This document shows, one piece after another, positions 25,818 to 35,249 of a DNA stretch of 50,070 nucleotides. The notes beneath the pieces were generated by a model that was not told the origin of the DNA, made no database searches, and worked only from the letters and a program-made list of their open reading frames with translations. Positions within the stretch are counted from its first letter, which is position 1. The number at the start of each line of letters is the position of its first letter. This DNA is from Ignavibacteria bacterium RIFOXYC2_FULL_35_21 (GTDB lineage: Bacteria > Bacteroidota > Ignavibacteria > Kapaibacteriales > UBA2268), in NCBI GenBank assembly GCA_001804705.1, contig MHAY01000054.1, forward strand, positions 1 to 50,070, read 5' to 3'. A program made the position numbers and the translations under genes.

Positions 25818-27738
25818 CGGAAAAAAGAATATGAAAAAAGTAATTTTATTTTCAGGATTAATTTTTTTTCTGATTATCTTATCACTCAAAGCTGGTGAGT
25901 TAAATTATACTCCTGAAAAGCCGCAAAAAGGTGCATCAATAACGGTAAGCTACAAATCAAATGAAAATTTTAAGAGTGGTGAACAAATAAGCCTGTACAT
26001 TTATTGTTTTTATCATGGTGAAAAGACTATTGAGGGTTTTGAAACACCGATGACTTATGATATCAACGAAGCAAGATTCAATGCCACATTTCAGTTTAAT
26101 CAAAAAACAATTTTTGCTTTGCTCAAAGTCGGAAACGGGAAAAAGTTTGATACTCATCAGTCTGAATATTGGCAGGTTTTACTATATGGTACTGATGGGA
26201 AACCTTTACGTGGAGCTAATTTAAATTGTGCTGTATCTTTTATGGGAATGCTCCCGCAGAATGTAAGCAGAATAGTGTATTTTGATAAAGCCATTGAATA
26301 TTTTCAACAAGAAATAGCATTATATCCTGATAATATTCAGGCTCAAATCGGTTTTGCATCCCTGAATTTCGATATGAGAAAAATTACAAAAGATGAATTT
26401 GATGCAGCATTAAAAAAAATAATATTATCAGGATTTGACGAGAACAACGAAGGTGATTTGAGGGCTGTGGTAAGGGCATTGAGAACTCTCGATAAAAACG
26501 ACAAGGCTCAACAACTTGAGAGGAAGTTCATTGAGAATCATCTTCAAAGCGATTTAGCCGAAGAATTGGCAATGGCTCAATTAGCTAAAACAAACAACCT
26601 GAAAGAATTTTCAAGTGATGTTCAAAAGTATCTGAAATTATTTCCAAACTCACCTAATCGAGAAAGAGTTTTTTCAGCACTTGTCTCAGGATACTTGCAG
26701 GATGACAGGTATGATGAAATATTTACCGTACTTAATACCTATGCTGATGTTCCGCCATCGGCTTATGTTAGATTGGCTATGGCTTTTCTTGATAATGCGG
26801 AGAAATTAAGTGAGAAACAAATAAAAAGGAATCTCGGAAAGTCACTCGACATATTAAAATTTTCAATCGAAGAAGCCCGCAAGCTTGATTATCAATACAA
26901 ACCTAAGCACTTGTCTGATTCAGAGTGGAAATTATCAAAAATGATGGAATATGCAAATATTCTAAAAATTGATGGCCAGGTCAACCACCTTGCAGGAAAT
27001 ATTGACGATGCTTTAAAATATCTGAATGAATCTAAAAAGATATTTGAAACAAATACTCCTCCGGATTTGTATCTTGAATTAATAGAAACATATATTGAAA
27101 CTTATAATGACTCTATTGCATATAATTTAGCATCTGAAGCAATAATAGATTCAAAAAACAGTAAAGAGACTGATAGTTATCATAAAATTCTTTTCGACTC
27201 CTTAAACTTTAAAGGGGATTATAAAAATGTTTATGATTCTCTGTCATCACTTGGCAAGAAAAAAAGATTGATAGAACTAGCTGATGAACAACTTAATATA
27301 TCTGTAAGCTTAGGTTCAGTATTTAGCCTTTTAGGTAAAGAATTAAAATTTGATAGTTTAAAAGGGATAGTCATTGTTATTGACTTGTGGTCAACATGGT
27401 GCGGTCCATGTAAAGAATCGTTGCCTGCTATGGACAATCTTTACAGTCTTTATAAAGACAGTACCAATGTTGTGTTTACATCAATCAATGTTTGGGAAAA
27501 AGAAGATGGCAAAGAAAGATTAGAGAACATTAAAAAGTTCTTTGGTAAATCAGATTATGATTTACCGATTTATGTTGACAACTCAAACGTTCTGCCATAC
27601 AAGCTTGGTGCTACAGGGTTGCCGACAACTATTTATATAGACAAAAAGGGAATAATCAGATTCAAAGATATCGGATACGTGAATGCTGATTTCCTGATGA
27701 ATGCAAGTGATAAAATTGATTTTTTAATGAAAAAGTAG
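25813..27738 (+). CDS. Exported TPR-like protein with C-terminal TlpA thioredoxin domain
   Basis: This is a 641-residue protein with a signal peptide (about 7-26). The ATG at 25831 (MKKVIL) is an alternative start. Residues about 30-140 look like a beta-sandwich, and about 150-470 are helical repeats of TPR character (ALYPDNIQAQIGFASLNF, then long paired helices). The C-terminus is a TlpA-type thioredoxin domain with active site WSTWCGPC (526-533) and cis-Pro loop GLPTTIYID. The design is common in Bacteroidota and suggests periplasmic disulfide reduction coupled to a binding partner. Its stop codon TAG is the second to fourth base of a palindromic repeat, so the C-terminal end is set by that insertion. 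Confidence 0.85.
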   Translation: MNGKKNMKKVILFSGLIFFLIILSLKAGELNYTPEKPQKGASITVSYKSNENFKSGEQISLYIYCFYHGEKTIEGFETPMTYDINEARFNATFQFNQKTIFALLKVGNGKKFDTHQSEYWQVLLYGTDGKPLRGANLNCAVSFMGMLPQNVSRIVYFDKAIEYFQQEIALYPDNIQAQIGFASLNFDMRKITKDEFDAALKKIILSGFDENNEGDLRAVVRALRTLDKNDKAQQLERKFIENHLQSDLAEELAMAQLAKTNNLKEFSSDVQKYLKLFPNSPNRERVFSALVSGYLQDDRYDEIFTVLNTYADVPPSAYVRLAMAFLDNAEKLSEKQIKRNLGKSLDILKFSIEEARKLDYQYKPKHLSDSEWKLSKMMEYANILKIDGQVNHLAGNIDDALKYLNESKKIFETNTPPDLYLELIETYIETYNDSIAYNLASEAIIDSKNSKETDSYHKILFDSLNFKGDYKNVYDSLSSLGKKKRLIELADEQLNISVSLGSVFSLLGKELKFDSLKGIVIVIDLWSTWCGPCKESLPAMDNLYSLYKDSTNVVFTSINVWEKEDGKERLENIKKFFGKSDYDLPIYVDNSNVLPYKLGATGLPTTIYIDKKGIIRFKDIGYVNADFLMNASDKIDFLMKK

Positions 27739-27758
27739 GGGCAGATTCCAAATCTGCC
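27735..27758. repeat. GTAGGGGCAGATTCC palindromic repeat that supplies a stop codon
   Basis: This unit is identical over 24 bases to the copy in the LOG gene. Its bases 2-4 (TAG) end the thioredoxin gene after two lysine codons. Confidence 0.92.
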
Positions 27759-27785
27759 AATATTAATTTATTTAAAGGGAGGAAG

Positions 27786-28364
27786 ATGAAAAAGAAAAGC
27801 TGTACCTGGCCCAATAATGATAAACTAATGATTGAGTATCACGATAAAGAATGGGGAGTGCCTTTGCATGATGACAAAAAGCTGTTTGAGTTTATGGTTC
27901 TGGATGCATTCCAGGCTGGTTTGAGCTGGGCAATTGTCCTTAAGAAGAAAGAAGCATTCAGGAAAGCTTTCAGCAATTATGATGTTAAGAAAATTGCAAA
28001 ATATGATGAAAAAAAAGTAGCTGAGCTGCTCAATAATGAGGGTATCATCAGGAATAAAATGAAAATTCTTGCAGCAATTAAAAATGCCCAGGCTTTTATA
28101 AACGTGCAAAAAGAATTTGGCAGTTTTGATAAATATATCTGGCAGTTTACAAAAAATAAAACTATAGTAAATAAATGTAAAACAATAAAAGAAATTCCAC
28201 CTAAAACAGAAATATCTGATGCAATGAGTAAAGACCTCAAACAGAGAGGATTCGGCTTTGTCGGTTCAACCATTTGTTATTCTTTCATGCAGGCTGCAGG
28301 AATGGTAAATGACCACGTTGTCGAATGTTTCAGGTATAAGGAAGTGCAAAGAATTAATAATTAA
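27786..28364 (+). CDS. tag: DNA-3-methyladenine glycosylase I
   Basis: This base-excision enzyme removes 3-methyladenine from DNA. The 192-residue protein carries the zinc ligands at family positions: Cys6 and His19 near the N-terminus (CTWPNNDKLMIEYHDKEWG), His177 and Cys181 near the C-terminus (NDHVVECF). The core LDAFQAGLSWAIVLKKKEAF is characteristic. E. coli Tag has Glu where this protein has Asp in LDAFQ; from general memory this occurs in relatives too. A strong ribosome binding site (GGGAGG) precedes the ATG. Confidence 0.95.
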   Translation: MKKKSCTWPNNDKLMIEYHDKEWGVPLHDDKKLFEFMVLDAFQAGLSWAIVLKKKEAFRKAFSNYDVKKIAKYDEKKVAELLNNEGIIRNKMKILAAIKNAQAFINVQKEFGSFDKYIWQFTKNKTIVNKCKTIKEIPPKTEISDAMSKDLKQRGFGFVGSTICYSFMQAAGMVNDHVVECFRYKEVQRINN

Positions 28365-28410
28365 AAATTGATAATTGATAATAAAAAAATAAATAAAATT
28401 TAGTAAAATA

Positions 28411-28605
28411 ATGAAAATAAGATATGACAAAGAAGTTGATGTTTTCAATTTACAATTAAGCGATGCAGAAATAGTCGAAACTGACGAAGTCAAACCTGGC
28501 CTTATAATTGATTACAATAAAAATGGCAATATTGTTAATATTGAAATAATCAATGCTTCTAAACATATTTCACATCCAAACAAAGTAGAGTATGAATTTG
28601 CTTAA
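28411..28605 (+). CDS. DUF2283 family small protein
   Basis: This 64-residue protein matches DUF2283: MKIRYDKEVDVFNLQL, then PGLIIDYNKNGNIVNIEI. The family forms a small beta-rich fold and often lies next to a DUF4258 or related small gene in type II toxin-antitoxin-like pairs. No such partner lies beside it here, so it may be a solitary remnant or act alone. It lies in a stretch of small, very AT-rich accessory genes (28.4-31.3 kb). Confidence 0.82.
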   Translation: MKIRYDKEVDVFNLQLSDAEIVETDEVKPGLIIDYNKNGNIVNIEIINASKHISHPNKVEYEFA

Positions 28606-28617
28606 TTAATACCGTTA

Positions 28618-28878
28618 TTGAAATTGGAATTAACTACTCTTATCGGCTTTCTCGCAGCATTTTGCACAACTTTTGCATTTCTTCCTCAATTAATAAAAGT
28701 TTGGAAGAATAAACATGCAAAAGACATTTCTCTCAGAATGTATATCATGTTCATTGCAGGTATTACCTTTTGGCTTGTTTATGGAATTCTAATCGGTAGT
28801 CTCCCTATTATTATAGCAAACACAATAACTTTTATTTTTGCATCCATTATTCTTGTTTTTAAAATAAAGTATGGTTAA
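28618..28878 (+). CDS. SemiSWEET-type sugar transporter
   Basis: This 86-residue membrane protein has three helices and the PQ-loop FLPQLIKVWKNKHAKDIS (about 21-38), the signature of bacterial SemiSWEETs, which act as dimers and let sugars cross the membrane. It appears to start at TTG (28618), as no ATG fits: the first membrane helix begins at residue 5. The gap to the DUF2283 gene is 12 bases, so the two may be co-transcribed. Confidence 0.85.
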   Translation: MKLELTTLIGFLAAFCTTFAFLPQLIKVWKNKHAKDISLRMYIMFIAGITFWLVYGILIGSLPIIIANTITFIFASIILVFKIKYG

Positions 28879-28949
28879 AAATATCAATAAATTAATATAT
28901 ATAACGTTTACTTTTTTGGGAATTGATTTTGTTTTAAAATGATACATAT

Positions 28950-29156
28950 ATGAAAACACTTACATTAAATATCTCTGATTCAATTTATGATGAACTTCTT
29001 TCATTATTAAACACTAAATATCCTGATGATATCAGTGTAGTTGATGATGATATATTTACCCAAGAAGATGAAACAGCTTACATTGAAGCTCTTGAGGAAC
29101 TCGAAAAGGGTGAGGCAATAAGCTTAGAACAACTGAACAAAGAAATCAATGTTTGA
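28950..29156 (+). CDS. Small antitoxin-like protein without a toxin partner
   Basis: This 68-residue acidic protein begins MKTLTLNISDSIYDELLSLL, resembling the ribbon-helix of RelB/ParD-like antitoxins. Its tail, ALEELEKGEAISLEQLNKEI, resembles the toxin-wrapping end of RelB-like antitoxins. No RelE/ParE-type gene follows; the next gene is a Cys-rich membrane-like protein. I see no degraded toxin frame in the roughly 95-base gap. It could be an orphan antitoxin or a regulator. Confidence 0.55.
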   Translation: MKTLTLNISDSIYDELLSLLNTKYPDDISVVDDDIFTQEDETAYIEALEELEKGEAISLEQLNKEINV

Positions 29157-29252
29157 TGAAAAATTTATTTTTAAATCTCCATTATTTTAATTGTATAAAA
29201 TTTAAAAAATAACTTGCATTTAATATTATTTATTCTTAAATTATATTTAATT

Positions 29253-29723
29253 ATGACTTTATTTGTTAAATATATTATAGCAATTCTTTGCCAAATCAGT
29301 TTGTTGTTCTCAACAACAGGTGTAAGTTTATTGCACCATATATGCCTCCATATGGGACACTATGATGTATCTATGTTTTATGGAAATGTAAAAGAAGACG
29401 CATGTGGAAATAATGCATCATGCTGTTCAAGCATGGATGAGGCAAAGGACAATTCTCAGCAATCATTTACAATGATTGACTGCTGTGAGGATTTCACAAA
29501 TTATGCTGTAATTTCTGTTTCTTTTATTTCTCAGCAAATCGAAAAATTTTCGACTAATATATTTTTAAATGAAACGAATTTTCTGAGTAATTATCAGAAA
29601 CTTATAGATAATTCTTTCAATAAAATACACGTGAAGCCACCAGGAATACTTAAATTTCCTGTTTCATATATCATATCGTTCATTATACATTCGACAGACA
29701 TCGGTTCCGAATTGCCTGCATAA
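29253..29723 (+). CDS. Exported His/Cys-rich small protein (HYC_CC_PP-like)
   Basis: This 156-residue protein has a hydrophobic N-terminus (about 1-26), the sequence HHICLHMGHYD, the pairs CC in NASCCSS and DCCEDF, and KPPGI later. From memory this pattern matches a small Bacteroidota family named for HYC, CC and PP motifs, linked in places to metal handling. The His/Cys content suggests metal binding. The ATG at 29253 is preferred over an upstream TTG at 29214 because it gives a clean signal peptide. No metal transporter lies beside it. Confidence 0.55.
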   Translation: MTLFVKYIIAILCQISLLFSTTGVSLLHHICLHMGHYDVSMFYGNVKEDACGNNASCCSSMDEAKDNSQQSFTMIDCCEDFTNYAVISVSFISQQIEKFSTNIFLNETNFLSNYQKLIDNSFNKIHVKPPGILKFPVSYIISFIIHSTDIGSELPA

Positions 29724-29839
29724 TTTTTTGTGTATAAACACATTAACAAAAATTTCGAATTTTATAGGTTTTTAAAAATCCATAACTTTTGGTTATGGTG
29801 AAATAATTTATTTTTAAAAATTTATTTTTAAGGTGTAAT

Positions 29840-30724
29840 ATGAAAGCGAAAATTATTATTATTTTGTTATTATCCATTTTTATAGTATCCTGTGGAGAAA
29901 AAAAATCATCTAATAGGTCCGTTGATAACGATCCTCTCAATGATGGTCCACCTATAAATCCCTTGGACAGTTTTGGTGTAATACATAACGAATTTTTAGA
30001 TACTCATTTTGCACTTATGCATCCTCATAGTTATGATTGTAAAACATTTTATACTCTCGATGATCATGGAACTAAATATTCCAAATTTACTTACATAGAT
30101 TCTTTAAAAACTCATATCCGTATTGCTGCAATAAATAGAGGATGGGAAGAGTCTTTAGTTGATACAGCATACTCCAGATTCGAAAATATATTAAACGCAT
30201 CATCTATGTTGGATACTATTAATAATGTTATAATTTTTAAAGAAACAAGGTCAAATATTTATACAATTATTAATGCATCTATAAATTTGGGTTATATGTC
30301 CCAATCATCATATAATATAATAAGTAACATAGTGGATGCTTATTATAATGAAAATTATACTCTTATGGATAGTCTTTTTGAAGCACTTGTTCCTTCAATT
30401 TACACAGGGTATGAAGATCAATTATATATATTTAAATCAATTTATGAACATTCCAAAACTTATTGGTCAAATTTTGGTACTCCAGAAAATAAAGTATATG
30501 ACCCTAAAAAAAATAATTTCTTGGCACTTGGAAAAGAAAAAAATAAGATAATGGTGAGCGATGCTGTTCTTTTTGGGGCAGCCGTGGCTGATGCAGTATG
30601 GATTTTTACTTTAGGTGGCGTTGGTGCTGTAATATCACCAATTGGTTCAGCAATGGCTTATAAAGCAATTTCAACGGTAGAAGCTATGTGTTTTTGTGGC
30701 AATGAATGGTGTAATTGTAATTAA
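29840..30724 (+). CDS. Lipoprotein with glycine-zipper-like segment and Cys-rich tail
   Basis: Predicted 294-residue lipoprotein with a signal peptide and lipobox IVSC (Cys18). The body (about 30-220) has no family I recognise. Near the C-terminus is a hydrophobic Gly/Ala segment (GAAVADAVWIF, then TLGGVGAVISPIGSAMA, about 242-274), then the tail CFCGNEWCNCN with four Cys. The segment could insert in a membrane or hold oligomers together, and the tail could bind a metal (both inferred). AAGGTG lies upstream of the ATG. The region is markedly AT-rich. Confidence 0.6.
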   Translation: MKAKIIIILLLSIFIVSCGEKKSSNRSVDNDPLNDGPPINPLDSFGVIHNEFLDTHFALMHPHSYDCKTFYTLDDHGTKYSKFTYIDSLKTHIRIAAINRGWEESLVDTAYSRFENILNASSMLDTINNVIIFKETRSNIYTIINASINLGYMSQSSYNIISNIVDAYYNENYTLMDSLFEALVPSIYTGYEDQLYIFKSIYEHSKTYWSNFGTPENKVYDPKKNNFLALGKEKNKIMVSDAVLFGAAVADAVWIFTLGGVGAVISPIGSAMAYKAISTVEAMCFCGNEWCNCN

Positions 30725-30829
30725 AATAATTTCATTTATTTAATATAACAAAACATATATCAAATTTCATTAAATTTTATAAAAATTACTATTAATTTAT
30801 TAAACTTATATTTTCTTTAAAATAATAGA

Positions 30830-31309
30830 TTGGGTTTAAAATTGGAATCAGAAAAAAATAGTAAAGTTAATTTTGCTGAACATATTATAAGAGTAATTTT
30901 AATTACTGGTATTATAGTTCAAATTATGATTATACCAAATTTATTGATAACTGGTCAAATAATTAATAATGATAATATAATTGATGCATGTTTTTTATTT
31001 TCGTCAATTATTTTTTTAACATTAGTTTGCGAAAAAATTTTCTATGATAATTTGATAATTGATATAAGCATAAGTAATTTTTTTATACATTACAAAAAAA
31101 GAATTAGTTTTTATTTAAGTATTATTTCATTAGTTAGTTATTTTATCAATGTAAATATAGTTTTTTTATATTTTCATAATCAGAATATTTACAATTGTAA
31201 TTTTTTATATATAATTTATCTTATATTAAGTTATATATTTTCTTTTTCTATTGTTGCAATCAATAAGATTGAATCTGGAAAATTTAGTATTTTCCTTTTT
31301 AAAAGATAA
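30830..31309 (+). CDS. Small integral membrane protein
   Basis: This is a 159-residue protein with four probable membrane helices (about 19-42, 49-66, 90-112 and 122-144) and very high Ile, Phe and Asn content, reflecting extreme AT content. It starts at TTG (30830); no ATG fits. I recognise no family. Being small and alone, it may be an accessory or horizontally acquired gene. The reading frame is intact, but I rate it only moderately likely to be expressed. Confidence 0.5.
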   Translation: MGLKLESEKNSKVNFAEHIIRVILITGIIVQIMIIPNLLITGQIINNDNIIDACFLFSSIIFLTLVCEKIFYDNLIIDISISNFFIHYKKRISFYLSIISLVSYFINVNIVFLYFHNQNIYNCNFLYIIYLILSYIFSFSIVAINKIESGKFSIFLFKR

Positions 31310-31687
31310 TTTTAATAATTTGAATTATTTTTAAATTTAAGTGGTCCCCCAAAAGTGGATAAAAATTAATTATTAGAAAATTGTAAATGAATTGGGAGTA
31401 TAGTCTGTAGTGACAGAACTGATGTAGAGATAGAACTCAGTTCTGTCTCTACATATATATAGTGTTTTTTTATTGTGTTGAGTGATGGTAAGAAAATGTA
31501 CAGCATCCCTTTCGTTTTTGAAGTGATACTTTTCAATTATAAATCTATTTTCTTAATCCTAATCCCTCTCTCCTCATTTTGTTCATAGTTTGTTGAATAA
31601 ATAAATCATAAAATTACTATGTTTGCAGTGCCGTTCTTCGACTCTCTGGACGGATGGTTATTATAACGGGATTTTGGAAAAAAAACT
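31310..31687. other. Intergenic region upstream of dnaE with a hairpin and repeat-like debris
   Basis: No gene is seen in 378 bases. GTGGTCCCCCAAAAGTGGA near 31340 resembles the terminal repeat of some IS3-family elements, but no second end or transposase is near. A strong hairpin lies at 31423-31453. The dnaE promoter is presumably in the last 100 bases. Confidence 0.5.
31423..31453. repeat. 15-bp palindrome (TGTAGAGATAGAACT)
   Basis: TGTAGAGATAGAACT faces AGTTCTGTCTCTACA across one base, pairing at 15 positions with a single G-T wobble. A partial copy (GTAGTGACAGAACT) lies just before it. It has the form of a dispersed palindromic element. Confidence 0.8.
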
Positions 31688-34600
31688 ATGGATTTTGTCC
31701 ATTTACATAATCATACACATTATTCTTTGCTGGATGCACTCTGTACACCCGAAGAATTAATTAATGCGGCTGTTGCCGATGGGCAGAAAGCACTTGCTTT
31801 GACTGACCATGGAGTGATGTTCGGATGTTATGAATTTTATCGGAAAGCCAAGGCAGCAAAAATCAAACCCATCATTGGATTTGAATCTTATATTGCTAAT
31901 GGAAGTCGTTTTGAGAAAACAGCAGGTAAAACAAAAACTAAAAAGAAAAATTATTATCATCTTGTTTTACTTGCGAAGAACCAAACAGGATATAAAAATT
32001 TACTAAAGCTTACTTCTCTTGCCCATACAGAGGGATTTTACTATAAGCCGCGAATTGATAAAGAACTGTTAGAACACTACAGTGAAGGTATTGTTGCCTC
32101 CTCTGCCTGTATAGCAGGTGTCATTAGTCATCATCTCATCAATAATGACTACGATAAAGCTTACGAAGAAGCGAAATATTATAAAGATATTTTCGGTGAA
32201 GACTTTTACATTGAGTTGCAAAGCCATTTCCTGACTGATGACCAGATTGTTTTGAGTGAAGCACCAAAAATTGCAAAAAAACTCGGACTCAAACTTATAG
32301 CAACAAATGACATTCATTATCTAAATGGCGACCATGCTATTGCACATAATATTTTACTGAATATCAAAGATGTTACAGCCGCTACATCAGGACAGGTTGA
32401 TATTTACAAATTGAGATACAGAACACCCGAAATGTATTTCAAAACCAAAGAAGAGATGATTAAGCTCTTCAAGGATTTTCCTGAAGCAATTGATAATACA
32501 AATGAAGTTGCCGATAAGTGTAATGTCAATCTCGATACAGAACTCCACATGCCTGAATTTCCATTGCCGAAAGATAAAATAAATTTATCTCACTCAGAAT
32601 ATCTCGAGGAATTAACTTTCAATGGAATAAAACAAAGATATAAAGTAATTACTGATGAAATAGCAGAGAGAGCTAAATTCGAGCTTAGTGTGATTAACAA
32701 AATGAACTTCCCAAGCTACTTTCTAATTGTCAGTGATTTTATCAATGCCGCAAAAGAATTAGGCGTATCTGTTGGTCCTGGAAGAGGTTCTGCCGCAGGA
32801 AGTATTGTTGCATATGCTTTGGGTATTACTAATATTGACCCTTTGCCTTATGGATTGATGTTCGAGAGATTCCTTAATCCTGACAGGGTTTCGATGCCAG
32901 ATATTGATATTGATTTCAATGATGAAACCCGCGACAGGGTAATTGATTATGTGCGTAAGAAATACGGCGATGAATGTGTTGCTCAGATTATTACATTTGG
33001 TAAACTTTCAAGCAGATCGGTTCTTACAGATGTAGGAAGGGTATTGGGTGTTGAGCTGTCAAAGATTAAAGAAATTACATCAAAGATACCAGTTGTTCAG
33101 GGTAAGGTTACTGATTTGAAAAGTGCGCTCGAATTATCTGAATTGAAATGGGTAAAAAATTCTGATGACCCAAAAATCAGGGAGCTCATAAATTATTCCC
33201 TTCTTCTTGAAAATAAATTCAGGAATAGCGGACTGCATGCCGCTGGTGTGGTTATAGCTCCTAAAGACATCAGGGAATACGTACCTGTATATATGGCTTC
33301 AAAGGCTAAAGGGCATACGGCAGAAATAGCAACCCAATATTCGATGAATGAACTTGAATATGCAGGTTTGCTTAAGATGGATTTTCTTGGCTTGAGGACT
33401 CTCTCGATTATAGATAAAACTCTCGAAATGATTAAGATTAATCATGGAAAAGAAATAAACCTCGATGAAATTGATTTTAATGACGAGAAAACTTATGAAT
33501 TGATTTCCAACGGTGACTCACTTGCTGTCTTCCAGTTTGAATCTCAGGGCATGCAGGATTACCTCAGGCAATTAAAACCTACAGACCTTGAACAACTTTC
33601 TGCAATGAATGCCCTGTACAGGCCAGGTCCGATGGCTAATATTCCTGATTATATTGACAGAAAGAATGGGAAAAAACCGATACAATATCTTCATCCTCTC
33701 ATGGAAACTTCTCTGAAAAATACATACGGCATCATTGTCTATCAGGAACAGGTTATGCAGTTGGCGAGGGATATTGCAGGATTCACACTTGCTCAGGCTG
33801 ACATTTTGAGACGTGCAATGGGCAAGAAAAAGAAGGAGGAAATGGACAAACTACAGCCTGCCTTTATCGAAGGTGCATCGAAGAATGGTTTGGATGAAAA
33901 GCATGCCAACGATGTTTATGACTTAATTGAAAAGTTTTCCAGCTATGGTTTTAATAAGTCTCACTCTATTGCTTATTCATATCTTGCTTTCCAGACTGCA
34001 TGGCTAAAAACCTACTATTCTGCTGAGTTTCTGGCGGCGAACATGTCTGCTGAATTAAACAATCAGGATAAAATCGTTCAGTTAATTGAAGAATCAAAAA
34101 AATTCAATATTAAAGTTCTTCCTCCTGATGTTAATAAATCTTATGCAGGATTCACTCCTGTTGAAAATTCAATTCTCTTTGGATTAGCAGGTATAAAAAA
34201 TGTTGGCAAGACTGCCGTTGAAAGTATTATCAAAGCACGAGAGGAAAAACCGTTCCAATCCTTTTTTGATTTTCTTGCAAGAGTTGATACAAAGCTTATA
34301 AACAAACGTTCATTAGAGGCTCTGATTTGTTCCGGAGCATTTGATTCAATGCACTGCGGTCACCGTGCGGCTCTGATGGATACAATTGAATCAGGACTCG
34401 AATATGCCAAAGCTTATCACGAAGCAAAAAATAGCCAGATTGAAAGCCTTTTTGGTGGAGGCAGCGAAGTCCATCTGGTCGAGCCGGCTATTAAAGAAAC
34501 CGAAGAATGGACTGAAAAATTCCGCCTCGATAAAGAAAAAGAAGTGCTGAATTTTTATGTGAGCGGTAATCCATTAGACAGGTTTTTCCCTTATGTTGAT

Positions 34601-35152
34601 TCTTTACCGACACTTCATCTCGGTGACAAAGACAGCAAACTGATTGGAGAACAGGTGCGTGTCTGCGGCATTATATCAGATGTCAAAACCCGTTATGACA
34701 GGTATCAGAATCCGATTGCCTTCGTTCGGCTTGAGGATTTTACAGGAAGGGCAGATTGCGTTATCAGGAGTAAAGTATTCTCTGCTTATAAGAATAAATT
34801 GAATACAGATGATATCGTTATGTTTTTAGGCAGGTCTGAACTTTCGGGTGAGGAATTGAAAATAATCGTTGATGAAGTTCTTACCTACGACGAAGCATCA
34901 GCCCGTTATGCCAAAGGATATAGTATTTGGATTGACATTGAAAAAAATGGCAATGATACTATAAACAACATAAAAAAACTCTGCATTGATGACGGCAAAA
35001 CAAATACCCTGATATTTAATTTATACAACAAATCCAACAAAAACGTATCAAGATACGTGTCTTACGATGTTCATATTCCGGTTTCTCACAAAGTTGTCAA
35101 TAAATTGATTGACTTTGTCGGAAAAACCAATATCAAATTTGTTCTTGAGTGA
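31688..35152 (+). CDS. dnaE: DNA polymerase III subunit alpha
   Basis: This is the replicative polymerase of the bacterial replisome. The 1154-residue protein has an N-terminal PHP domain (HLHNHTHYSLLDA near 5-17, TDHGVMFG), then the C-family polymerase core: PGRGSAAGS and MPDIDIDF with the metal-binding Asp405 and Asp407, and Asp565 in LKMDFLG. The helix-hairpin-helix, an OB-fold near the C-terminus (VRVCGIISDVKTRYDRYQNP) and the tail complete the DnaE1 architecture. The length matches DnaE1 proteins. The gene stands alone. Upstream is the repeat-bearing spacer and downstream a 265-base AT-rich spacer. Confidence 0.97.
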   Translation: MDFVHLHNHTHYSLLDALCTPEELINAAVADGQKALALTDHGVMFGCYEFYRKAKAAKIKPIIGFESYIANGSRFEKTAGKTKTKKKNYYHLVLLAKNQTGYKNLLKLTSLAHTEGFYYKPRIDKELLEHYSEGIVASSACIAGVISHHLINNDYDKAYEEAKYYKDIFGEDFYIELQSHFLTDDQIVLSEAPKIAKKLGLKLIATNDIHYLNGDHAIAHNILLNIKDVTAATSGQVDIYKLRYRTPEMYFKTKEEMIKLFKDFPEAIDNTNEVADKCNVNLDTELHMPEFPLPKDKINLSHSEYLEELTFNGIKQRYKVITDEIAERAKFELSVINKMNFPSYFLIVSDFINAAKELGVSVGPGRGSAAGSIVAYALGITNIDPLPYGLMFERFLNPDRVSMPDIDIDFNDETRDRVIDYVRKKYGDECVAQIITFGKLSSRSVLTDVGRVLGVELSKIKEITSKIPVVQGKVTDLKSALELSELKWVKNSDDPKIRELINYSLLLENKFRNSGLHAAGVVIAPKDIREYVPVYMASKAKGHTAEIATQYSMNELEYAGLLKMDFLGLRTLSIIDKTLEMIKINHGKEINLDEIDFNDEKTYELISNGDSLAVFQFESQGMQDYLRQLKPTDLEQLSAMNALYRPGPMANIPDYIDRKNGKKPIQYLHPLMETSLKNTYGIIVYQEQVMQLARDIAGFTLAQADILRRAMGKKKKEEMDKLQPAFIEGASKNGLDEKHANDVYDLIEKFSSYGFNKSHSIAYSYLAFQTAWLKTYYSAEFLAANMSAELNNQDKIVQLIEESKKFNIKVLPPDVNKSYAGFTPVENSILFGLAGIKNVGKTAVESIIKAREEKPFQSFFDFLARVDTKLINKRSLEALICSGAFDSMHCGHRAALMDTIESGLEYAKAYHEAKNSQIESLFGGGSEVHLVEPAIKETEEWTEKFRLDKEKEVLNFYVSGNPLDRFFPYVDSLPTLHLGDKDSKLIGEQVRVCGIISDVKTRYDRYQNPIAFVRLEDFTGRADCVIRSKVFSAYKNKLNTDDIVMFLGRSELSGEELKIIVDEVLTYDEASARYAKGYSIWIDIEKNGNDTINNIKKLCIDDGKTNTLIFNLYNKSNKNVSRYVSYDVHIPVSHKVVNKLIDFVGKTNIKFVLE

Positions 35153-35224
35153 ATTTACTTAATAACTCTTGTTACGAAATACTTGATTATATGTACAACA
35201 TTAAAATTTCAATTTTCAATTATT

Positions 35225-35249
35225 AATTTTCATTGAATTTCAAATGAAT
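35225..35249. repeat. 25-bp spacer repeat, second copy
   Basis: Identical to 3254-3278. It lies in the dnaE to 35418 spacer together with A/T-only 7-bp-like units (about 35340-35380). Confidence 0.7.

Noticed and set aside
28950-29252. Complete toxin-antitoxin pair
   Set aside because: Only the antitoxin-like gene is present; the following gap has no toxin frame.
31335-31360. Insertion sequence end (TGGTCCCCCAAAAGTGG)
   Set aside because: Only one possible end and no transposase; too weak to call a mobile element.
31423-31453. Terminator before dnaE
   Set aside because: Strong stem but not followed by a run of T; an ATATAT stretch follows instead.
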